A stretch of DNA of 64,000 bases from Ottelia alismoides (lineage: Eukaryota; Streptophyta; Magnoliopsida; Alismatales; Hydrocharitaceae). The stretch covers positions 124,001 to 188,000 of the forward strand of contig JAZKJV010007257.1 of NCBI GenBank assembly GCA_037367405.1, given 5' to 3'. Both the position numbers and the translations under genes were made by a program. The notes beneath the pieces are model-generated. The model saw only the letters and a program-made list of their open reading frames with translations, ran no database searches and was not told the origin of the DNA. Below, in pieces: positions 54,893-64,000 of the stretch; positions within the stretch are counted from its first letter, which is position 1, and every line of letters starts with the position of its first letter.

Positions 54893-57517
54893 TGTTGGAA
54901 ATGCGAGCCCACGGCGAGCCATTATGCAATAAATGTTATTGCAAATATCATTCCCTGATCTGAAATGAAGAATAATTAATTTGCATAATAGGTCCCTTAG
55001 TACAATTAGGGTTATGTACCATGGCCATCTTAATAATCATACAGCTGTTGATTCAACTATTGAATCATAGAAGCTGGTGTTTGGATGAATATCTAAAGGG
55101 TTAGATTGAGGACTCATCAAGCATCGTCAAATGATTTTTAAGAGATGATCTCCAGCCTGAGTAGGAGATGGCAATCCTTATCTCTAAAGGATGATATCCG
55201 GCCGACCTCTTGATGCAGGTCCTCTGCATAGGAATAGAGATTCGGAGGTGTCAGATTAGTTAGGTCAAAGAGTTGACTTAACGAGATCGAGATAACCAAA
55301 GTCCTATATCGTATGTTGTCATGAGATAGGAACGCATCCTCTGAGTGGAGACAGATGTGTTACTATATGTCTGAGTATGTACATTTGGCAGACCAATAGG
55401 TTGATGACCTAACCAAGGTCTATACACTGGCGCACTGGTGTGCATATAAGGGCATATGAGTAATACGATCTCTCAAAGGGATCATACAAGTTTAGTTACT
55501 GAACCGGAAGGCATGAGCTCACTCATGAGATATTGGAAAGAATCAAATTCCATGCGCATGGTCGTCTCGCTTTGGAAGCTTGACTGAATTTGTAGGTTTG
55601 ATATATACTTTTGGAAAGTATATGATCAAGACCTAGGTATGATACGCTTTTGGAAAGTGTATGATTGATACCAACTCCCAATGATCGAATGAGAAACTTA
55701 CTGATAAAACCATGAAGTAGACAGTATAAAGTTGATCCAATACTTCGGGTTTAATCTGAGTCTTCCAGTATGCAGGATGTACATGTATTGGGAATACCTG
55801 AGGGTGATGTGATCATAAACGATTGTATAACCATGACGCTTCCATTCCTAGGGAGTGATGAAACGGGTCTGGATTTTAGTGACTCCTCTCAGTAGAGAAG
55901 TGATCTGATCTTGGTCCAAGTGTTGGACATGGATCTGAATGTGATTCAGATGCAATGAGAAGATTAGATTTACGGTTTTGATTTAATCAAGCATCTATGG
56001 GAGGCCCGCGATCTGGATTTGAGATATGATCTCAATATCCATGTCACTATATGTGGAACAATACAATCACCCCGTCCTTATCTCCAAGTATCTGCGGAGA
56101 AAGCGCATTATCCTTGAAGGAGTTCATGGATAATTCTATTGTTGATATATATATCTGAGCATTGAGAAAAATAGATAATTAAATGTGATTTAATTATCAT
56201 GATTAATATGAATTCGATTCATATTATAAAGAGAGTTGTCTTAGATAATTAAATATGATTTGATTATTAAATATGTAAATAATGTGAATGTGATTCATAT
56301 TATTTGAGAACAAGAGAATAGAGATCCAAGATGATTAAATGTGATTTAATTATCATGGATATGAATAATGTGGATAGCAATATCCATATTAGTCATATAT
56401 ATTATAAATGTGATTTATAATATATAAGAGAGAGCTATTTGTAATTCACATTTGTTAATTAATTGTTAATGTGAATTGGATTCACATTGGACATTGAATT
56501 GAAAGATGTAATTTACATTTTGTTTTGGGTTGTGAATATGATTCACAAATTTTTCAATGGCAAGATTGCAATGTCTACAAAATAATTGTGAATTATTTTT
56601 GTAGAATAATTTGTAACAAAAATTGTTGCATAATCTTGGAGATTACAATATAGAGATGAGAGCCACCTTCCATGTATATGGAGCGGACGGCCACCACTCC
56701 TATTAGGAATGTGTGACCGTCCCCTCCTTCCAACATGGAAGGAGGCACTCTCTCTCCTATGATCTCCAAGAGATCTTGATTTAATTTGGTAATTAAATTA
56801 TATTGATTTATCAATATATATTTAATCTAAATTAATTGTTGTTGGTTTTACCAACACAAATCTTAGCCATTAAAAGAAACACAATCAATGAGAGCCATTG
56901 GATTTGTGTTGTCCCATGGATTGAGATCCATGGATCCCAATACCCTATAAAAGGAGAGGCACCCCATTGCTCTTCTTTACACCATGCTTGAGAAGCATCT
57001 CTCTCTCTCTCATTCTCTCTTTCTCTCTCTCCCTCTCATGACCGTCCACCATGGATGCCCTAGAGAGGTTCTCCATCGCCGCAGCGTCGTGTTAGGCTAC
57101 CCGATGGTTTGCTCGTGGATCTCCGTCTACTTCGGCGTGCCTTGCTCGTGAAGAAGATGTCGGATCTCGTGTGTCGAGATCAGGAGATCCGTCGCTTGGA
57201 TCATCAACATGGATTGCGAGAAGCACGCGGTTCATCCCCGCACTAGCAAGCGTCTCCTCCGTCGGATCAGACTTGAGACATGAGGTATCTTTGTTTAGAG
57301 ACTTGATTGCAACCACGCTTCAAGAGGTAACCCTAATACTTGTTTGTGATTTAGATGAAATGATCCGAGAAGTGTTCTTGGATCTTGTAGTTTCGTCGCA
57401 TAAAAAATTTTAATTTTCTGCTGCATAGAACAACTAGTGCGACTAGTCGTTCTTCGTCGTATTCGATACGACGCTCACGCTTCCGTGATGCACTTGAGGA
57501 TCTAACCATATCCTACA
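54893..57517 (+). mobile_element. Solo LTR (2.6 kb) of a copia-like retrotransposon
   Basis: 2,625 bp from TGTTGGAAATGCGAGCCC to ATCCTACA, starting TG and ending CA. Flanked by identical CAAAC pentamers (54888-54892 and 57518-57522). It contains a TATA box at 56946-56952 followed by a CT-rich leader (56995-57040). No internal region and no second LTR, so it is a solo LTR left by LTR-LTR recombination. TGTTGGAA starts are usual in plant copia; long LTRs point to a SIRE/Maximus-like or similar lineage (inference). Interior direct repeats of ATTAAATGTGATTTAATTAT occur at 56180-56360. Confidence 0.88.
56946..56952 (+). promoter_or_regulatory. TATA box of the solo LTR
   Basis: TATAAAA in CCCTATAAAAGGAGAGGC, with a CT-repeat leader 50 bp downstream. 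Probable transcription start of the lost element; could still drive read-through to the right. Confidence 0.65.
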
Positions 57518-58439
57518 CAAACATCACATAACAAGGAACAAATTAAGATCCATAATCTGGGCATCTCAATAAAACATCAAAATAGACAAAAGCAAATAGG
57601 GGAATCGAAGTCACAGTAGCAACAAGGACCATGCTCACATAGAAATTATGCGTAAAACATGCATCACATGCAAAAACACCGAGTTATGCCATCCATCTCC
57701 AATATTAGGACCCAAAAAACATCACAACATAGAGATAAATGCAGTAAGATTCCAAATAGCCCACAACATAACAATAACGGAAATGAAGGTACCTTATAAT
57801 CTAAAGAGCCCAAAGAATTACAGAGAGGATACCTCAGTTTCCAAGTAGCCCACATCATCGACGAGATATGAAAGCACACACACAATGGGATTAGCTCTGT
57901 AACATATCGAGATGAGCATAAGGAGCATCCTTCCATGCCATTTTATAGACTGGTGTATTCGAAACCCTAGATTCCATGTTTGATGCCATGGTTGAGAGAA
58001 CTACACAAAGCCAATGACACCACACCCATATCGCTAAGGCATGGGTGATGCGTTGTATACAAGGGAAGACCATCCCCCCCCCATTGAATGGGATTAAAGA
58101 GCTCGGTACTAATATTCCCGAGTCACATGGAGAAAGGACAACCTAAAAAGCAAGGAGCAAAAATCGGCAACAAGATGCATCACAGGAGAACATCGTGACA
58201 GAAGAAGATGTGAGATGGGAGGAGGACTGTGCGAAAGGGAAGGGGAGGAGAGGCTTGACGAGAGGAGAGCGCGAGAGGGGAGGTGGTGGGGGGATTAGCG
58301 GAAAGGGGGAATGCTCGGGCGATCGCTCGAAGGGGGGAAAGGACGAGGAATAACCGTATCATCGAGGTTGGTGTCAGGACGGGAATGGGATCCTTATTCC
58401 ATGGTCAATTCTCCAACCGAACATGCCTTGCGTATTCTC

Positions 58440-59954
58440 CCATCTTCTGAGCAATGAACGAGTGTTGATTTAAACTACTTTAGCATTACGATCTGCAGAG
58501 GATTTGGTGATCAAGGCCACTTAAACTCTATGTAGCAATCGTGGAGCAAGCAAAGAGTATATGGTCCATGTATTCCTCATTTGTGACACCAAGTTGGTAC
58601 TATGTTGGCAGCTTGTTATTCCTCGCACGATAAGGGCAACAACAATGTTTAGGTACAACATTCCATACAGTGTTGGGGGAGTGTTGGTTTCGTGAAAGGT
58701 CGAAGACATAATTAAAGAAAACACATTTTGATGGGAAAGACCAATAGTAAGGTGGCATGGCTCCACCATTTGCTGCTCGAGTTGAATCTTGCCATTGAGC
58801 ATGTCACGTTAGAGAGGAAGAGTCTGAGGAGGAAAAGTGGCCTCCGAGAATGAGAGCTCCTATCAATAATTTATTTATAACTATCTATCTTTACCTCTTC
58901 TTTTTTCAAATGATCGATGATAATTCATCTAATATAAAAGCAAAAGAAGGGCACACAAACACATAAACTTAGTTACAATAAGAAAACATTTCCATTTATG
59001 GTGAGCTTAACTGATGGAAGTTTTCTCAAAGCAAAACATTGTAGGGAAACTATAGTTAATTCTCAAAAAATGTTATTCCCGACAATGATTTAAAACGATG
59101 CCTCCCCACACGATCTTTGTCATGCATCCGATCACTTACATGACATCATGATTGAATTCACCTCAACCTCTCAGAGGTATGATGCGCCCGATTGGGAGCA
59201 AAAAAAGTGCAGGGGCTATGTATCAAGGGGTGTCAAGACATTCAGAGTTGAAGAGCGTGCTTAGAACTCAACTTGATAAGATCTCGTGAACCATGCTAGA
59301 AAAGCTATTGAGTCTAAGTCCCGATTGGAACATGACTCAGTAGGTTATCGAGTTGAGTTAAACTTTAGGCATGCTCAACTCGCTAACTCGTCACAATAAA
59401 TCGATTTGATTTTATTAGTTTTGTGATATATTTTTATTCCATATGGACATACATGATGTATGTATATGCGGAGGAAATAATGCAACATCAAAAAATTACT
59501 AGTTTTGTATGATGTTTATCGATTTTGTGATAATTATAGGAAACATGTTGAATATTTGGCTCCTTTCTCCACTTTTTACCATTGTACTTGTATTATATGA
59601 CAATGTTATAGTTATTATCAAGTACACTTGAATAAAATATATTTATTTATAATGTCAAAAAACCCAAACATTATTATTAATGAAATTACTATTGAGTTCA
59701 ATTTTTTCTTCAAAAAAAGTCAGCTGATAAGAAATATTTTATCAACCAACTACAAAAATGCTCGTTAAGTGGCTCCTGGGACAAGAAATATTGTATCAAC
59801 AAACTACAAAAATGGCTTGTGGGGCAACTGACTTCGAGTTTGAGTCAATCTAGGGCTTGAAGCTTATCGAATTCGAGGTCGAACGTGATTCGAGTTCGAA
59901 TTTGATTATTAACTTTGAGTCTGAGTTCTGGTTAACTCTACTCGTTCTCCTCCA
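58440..59954. other. Intergenic sequence, nothing recognised
   Basis: AT-rich; a minus-strand frame at 58521-58802 has no known motif. A repeated AAGAAATATT-TATCAAC block (about 59731 and 59784) is a small local duplication. Confidence 0.45.
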
Positions 59955-59963
59955 TAGAATATT

Positions 59964-60865
59964 GGGATTTTTACACCCATAACCCTAAGTAATATCACAA
60001 TAACATTCATAGATCCTGCATAATTGTGAATTACATGAGAAACCCTAGGTAATGCTTAACTCTTACATTACATGATCCTGTGTTATATTACGTTTAGGAT
60101 ATCCATTATATTTGACAGTTTCTATTGAGAAAGACAAAACTACCCCTAAAACTCATTCTAATTTACAAAACATGCCATCTTCTCTGTCCAACACCACCTC
60201 CTCCTCTCCTACTTTGAAGACCGTCGAAGCCCTCTTTCCTCGAGCAGAGCTCGTCGCCGTCGATCTCCTCCTCGAAGCCTCAGGTCGATCCTCCTCCCTC
60301 CAAGCATCGCTGGCCGCCGTCGAGCTCATCCTCGAAGCTTCGGGCCGAGCTTCTCCTCCCGATGTCCCCCAATGCTCCTTCCCGAAGCCCTCCCCCCTGT
60401 CCATGCCTAGCTCCCCCCCCCCCCCCCCCCCCCCCGCGGAACCGCCTTCGACATCCCGCACCCTTGGTCGACCCCCCGACCTTCGCAAGCTCCCACCCCA
60501 CGGAACCTCTGCAAACCCACACCTCTGCGATTCTCTCCACCCCTTCCTTCCCTCCTCCGCCCCTCCACCGTAGAACCGATGGATCGACTCCCCCCACTCC
60601 GCGGTCCCCTGCTTGGGTTGACTCCCCCCGCATTGAACTCTGCAAACCCCCGATGCTCCGCCGCAACACCCCCGCACGCTCCCTGCTAGCGCCCTCCTTG
60701 GACCCCGCCACCTTCCACCATTGATGGGATATTTTTCTATTAGTTAATCTCAGTCGTTAGATCATTTAACGTTACACTTATTTAGGGTCTTGAGCGTAAT
60801 CCACGATTATGCAGGACTATGAATGTTATTGCAATATTACTCAGGGTTATGGGTATAAAAATCCC
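59964..60865. mobile_element. Mutator-like element with GC-rich core
   Basis: 902 bp. Inverted ends of about 65-110 bp start GGGATTTTTACACCCATAAC (left) and, reversed, GGGATTTTTATACCCATAAC (right). Flanked by identical TAGAATATT nonamers (59955-59963 and 60866-60874). The core (60170-60720) is much GC-richer than the ends, as in Pack-MULEs. It contains a near-duplicate GTCGATCTCCTCCTCGAAGC / GTCGAGCTCATCCTCGAAGC pair and a 20-base C run. The plus frame 60112-60573 (rich in Pro, Ser) has no known match, so the captured source is unidentified. Confidence 0.9.
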
Positions 60866-61072
60866 TAGAATATTTACCTTTATCTTACCCGAGAAAAAAG
60901 GAAATAGATATTGCATACTCATAAAAAGTTAAAACATATTTTGATTTACCCCATCTATGAGAAAAACTCGTTGTTTTAAAAAAACGCCCGCTAAAACCCC
61001 AACTTACACCGGAGCCCTAAAACACCCTACCTCCGACAAAATCGCCGGCCGAATCTACCGCTACTATCCGCC

Positions 61073-61449
61073 ATGCCCGGCCGTGCGTTGGACGCTGGTG
61101 ACTCTCTGATCCCTGTCAGCTCCGGTGTCCCGGAGCCCCTCATCCGCCCACTCCGCCACGGCCTCCGCCGCCCGCTCTTCTGCGTCCACGCTTCATGGAC
61201 CCGCGGCAGCCTCCTTCGGGTTACCTGCATCGGGATTCCGCCGGACCCCATGGAAGACTCCTCCGGGGACGACGAAGCTGGCGGGAAAGTGGTGGAGGTG
61301 AATTTCGGAGCTGGTGGCGGGGAGGTCGATGAAGCGCAGAGGCGGAGGATGGCGTACGGATCGGTCCCGGCTTTTGCAGTTTATCAGAGTCGGAAGAATT
61401 CCATGATGTTAATGGAGAGGATGGCGGCGTCGCCGGAGCGGGCAGAATG
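61073..61449 (+). CDS. Putative first exon of an unidentified host gene
   Basis: GC-rich frame opening at ATG 61073 (MPGRALDAGDSLIPVSSGVP) and open to a plausible donor, GAATG|GTAATT at 61450. The later part, with YGSVPAFAVYQSRKNSMMLM and ERMAASPERAEW, has the even composition of real protein; no domain is recognised. The upstream 60960-61072 contains AAAACCCC and GCCCTAAAA telo-box-like motifs often found in plant 5' leaders. A later ATG (61251) is another possible start. Further exons were not found before the LINE at 61804-64000, so the gene would need a long intron. Confidence 0.5.
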
Positions 61450-61803
61450 GTAATTAACTCTCTCGTTCTTCCGTCAGATTTAGTGTTAGCTTTAGACGAT
61501 TTGGCTGGATGTTTTGAATTATAATGAAAACATGATTCCTTCTATCGATCTATGGTATCATAGGCGTAAGTTAGATTTTAAACAGCAGTCCTTTAGCGGA
61601 CATTGGCTTTGAGGTAATGCCCTTAAGTCATTTTTTATTAATGGAAATTAATTCCATGAATCCCCCATTGAGTAACCAAGGGGTAACCATCTACGTATCT
61701 CGTAAATTCATAAGTCATTGGTAAAAATACAAGAGATTTATTTATTATAAAGACCTCGCCTGATAAAAGACTTCAGTATGTTCAATAGTTTTTTCTATAT
61801 AGA
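61450..61803. other. Sequence after the putative exon, nothing recognised
   Basis: Would be intron if the exon is real. Ends at a T run (61804-61812) that is the poly(A) side of the minus-strand LINE. Confidence 0.45.
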
Positions 61804-64000
61804 TTTTTTTTTCATTTCTGAATATCATCCCATTTCATTCTAACCAGATAGCACCTAGCATAATTACCAACCTATTCATGCCTATCTGGGAGCCACTCCA
61901 GCTGCTGCCCATGGATTCCCAGAATGACTCGTTGTCCTTGTAACCGTGGTTTGCCATCCTCAACACTTCAACAACTTCTACCACATCCTGCCAAACCACC
62001 TCCTCAAAGTCCCGGAAAAATAATACAATGAAGTCATGCAGATTAGGAGACCTGTCCACATTCATGGCAAAAACTGTTGAATGAATCTCCCTAGAAGTGA
62101 AGTCCTAACTAACTCGGGTTTCTGCACCTCAGACAATTGCGTCACATCTTTGCCAGCCCTCTAGCATCATCAAGGTTCATAAATGTGGTACGCAGTATTC
62201 GATCAGATGGTCCAAGCATGTAGGAGTATACAAGGGTACATGAGGATTATAAGGTTTGTATTATTTCAATTAAACATATTAAAAAATATACAATAGAGCA
62301 TAATGATAGTGATTACTTTTATAGTTGATGATTAATACAATCCACAATTAAAAATATTATATTAGATAATATAATATACATTCACAAATCCATGAATCTA
62401 TAGTAAAGTAACCCAAGACCATCATAAAAGTGAACTATATTATTTTAATAGAATAAAAGTGAACTGTATATCACATTTTAATATAATACCCCCACATGTT
62501 TAATGTATCCATTTTCTCAGTAAAAAAGAGTATTTCAGATCTCTCATATTTAGATTCGTAAACGATTCCTAGATGTTTTTTTCGACCAAAAAAAGGGGGA
62601 AACACGCTACGATGTGCACCCCAAATATATTGACAATGAAAAATTAGAAATACTTACATGAGCCAAGATTCGAGAAAAGTCCAACATGAAAGATTACATT
62701 TTCAAGGTAAAAATGCTGAGAGGCAAATGATACACCATTTATAGCTAACCAGAATGCCCAAAGAGTCATGAAAGGAAGTAGAAGTTCTGCCGTAGGGTGA
62801 TCCTTTATCATACGCAAAGATTCCCAGAAAGCATCAAAGCTCGGAGATTTAGCCAGTCAAGCACATGTTCTAGAAAGATAGGGGAGGACTTCCTTCAAAG
62901 AAAGAAAAGATGCTCTACAGTCTTGATATGCAAACCACACAGGGGGTACGTGCTGGAGACTCGTGCGATGAACCTAGAACAACGATGCCTTGTCAAAATT
63001 TTCTTTATTCTCAGTAGCCACAGAAAAATGCGAATTCTACTTGGTAGCTTGAGACACTAGATGAAATTACAATCATGGATTAGGTTGTCTGCCACTGGCT
63101 TTATATGCACGCTTCACTGAAATTATGTTGTCTTTCCATACCCCATTAAAGACTCCAGAAGATGGTGCCACTCTTCTACATGTTAATCTAAAAAGTCTGA
63201 CACAAACAAGGGCATATATCTATCCTCAGTTCAACAGTGCACTGTGTGCCACACATACCTCACGGTCCACTGTCAAAACATAAAGGCACGGAAAATGGAT
63301 GGAAAAAGGGCTATTATCCGTCCAGTTATTTGTCCAAAAAGCAAAATCTAGACCGTTACTAAGAACATGGCGAAATAGACTAGGAAACCGACAGTAATCC
63401 TTTCCAAAAAGCAGAGGAAAAGAAGGTTGGATGTTGTGGTAATGTATCTTGTGCCGGATGTCATGGATGTGATGCATGAGTCTGCAACATAAGTCTTCAC
63501 TTCTTCCCCAAATCCTGTTGATCCATTTGAGTATAAGTGCATCATTCATGCTCTTGAGTCGAGTGTTGGAATCCCAAGACCGCCTATCGCCTTTGGGAGC
63601 ATTACAATTTCCCAATTTGTTAAATGAACTCTTGACCTTTCATGGACAAACTTGCCTCGCATAAACCTTCGCACGATTGTTTCCAACCTATGGCGGACAC
63701 CTGTAGGTGGAAGCCATGCAGGCATGAAGAAGGCATGAATTGTTGAAGTGAAAGCATGACCTTAATCGGTACTAGTCGACCTACTCGTGATAAAATGGTC
63801 GCCTTCCAACCCGCCAACTTCCTCTCAATCTTCTCAACTATAGAAAACCAATCCACCATTTTTAAGCATGTCACATGTCAGAGGAAGAACTTGCTAGCCA
63901 CCCACGTGCCCAACTCCTCGCTACAGACAAGTGCCTCGACATTAGGAAGCTTAAACAGAATGCATGTAGATTTACTACAATTTAGTATCACTCCTGAAAG
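61804..64000 (-). pseudogene. L1-type LINE ORF2 remnants (continue past window end)
   Basis: On the minus strand from 64000 down: SGVILNCSKSTCILFKLPNV, then DWFSIVEKIERKLAGWKATI and LSRVGRLVPIKVMLS (63620-63874). Next LNGLDFAFWTNNWTDNSPFS-type sequence (about 63330), then a zinc-knuckle block LPSRIRIFLWLLRIKKILTR and IKTVEHLFF (62880-63060). A second C-terminal-like piece LVIMLGAIWLE lies at 61835-61870, before a T9 run at 61804 that would be its poly(A) tail. The AT-rich 62210-62640 between the pieces fits a later insertion or a join of two LINE copies. Several frameshifts. Confidence 0.82.

Larger units (their letters stand above)
50138..58432 (-). mobile_element. Probable PIF/Harbinger transposon with later insertions
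   Basis: Left end (about 50138) TGTTCGGTTTGAGAATAAGG; right end (about 58432) reads TGTTCGGTTGGAGAATTGAC on the minus strand, an imperfect inverted repeat of the type seen in this superfamily. Inside, on the minus strand, are a SANT/Myb-like ORF and a DDE-type transposase, the two proteins of plant PIF/Harbinger elements. A 150-bp tandem array and a solo LTR (54893-57517) lie in between. Without the LTR the element is about 5.7 kb. A 3-bp duplication could not be fixed, so the ends are tentative; the coding parts are surer. Confidence 0.5.

Noticed and set aside
60153..60724. Overlapping long frames in the third MULE
   Set aside because: GC-rich composition keeps several frames open at once; no homology recognised and the C run is probably length-variable.

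Overview
This window is nuclear DNA of a flowering plant. The evidence is spliced plant-type exons of a kinesin gene, Ty1/copia elements with initiator-Met primer sites, Mutator-type Pack-MULEs, PIF/Harbinger and hAT elements, and stray plastid and mitochondrial DNA. The base is AT-rich. The species cannot be read from the sequence; very long TE-filled introns fit a medium-to-large genome. There are no bacterial-type genes, CRISPR arrays or recognisable tRNAs.

Host genes are sparse. The one clearly recognised gene is a plus-strand kinesin of the KIN-14 (minus-end-directed, C-terminal extension) type. Four 3' exons are visible: 14822-14985, 41621-42216, 47045-47145 and 48647-48714 (stop). Reading phase is kept across every junction. 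The first visible intron is 26,635 bp and holds most of the transposon nest; upstream motor exons are not visible, so the preceding intron probably covers at least 1-14821. A second host gene may begin at 61073 (GC-rich first exon, product unknown).

Layout. 1-4200: remnants of two LTR elements with two short hAT-like MITEs. 4205-12716: a non-coding LTR element (B, minus) whose primer-binding site is split by a gag-less copia element (A, 8402-12396); B also holds a Pack-MULE carrying a P4-ATPase fragment and a Tourist MITE. 12717-14110: LINE remnant. 15719-21086: LTR element E, split by LTR element C, split by a 0.7-kb hAT-like element, itself split by a 203-bp MITE. 22536-24150: inverted repeats around a patchwork of plastid rrn23, mitochondrial nad7 and plastid rps4. 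24810-26631: two hAT-type non-autonomous elements. 27190-33531: copia element G (minus) broken in its reverse transcriptase by mitochondrial-type DNA, including a plasmid-type B DNA polymerase fragment, next to a MITE, with a local tandem duplication. 33780-36540: duplicated RTE-type LINE endonuclease, one copy split by a truncated L1-type LINE. 36857-38346: Pack-MULE with an F-box/LRR fragment. 40040-41012: two more hAT-like MITEs. 42700-46550: a probable gypsy LTR with a tRNA-Asp-type primer site. 50130-58440: a probable PIF/Harbinger element with SANT-like and transposase ORFs, a 150-bp tandem array and a 2.6-kb solo LTR. 59964-60865: third MULE. 61804-64000: LINE remnant.

The most unusual signal is a family of about 200-bp elements with CAAGG/CATGG ends and 8-bp target duplications. 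Their interiors are dense arrays of either TTTCGGT/GAAATTTCG or ATATCG motifs. About eight copies occur here, at several levels of the nest.
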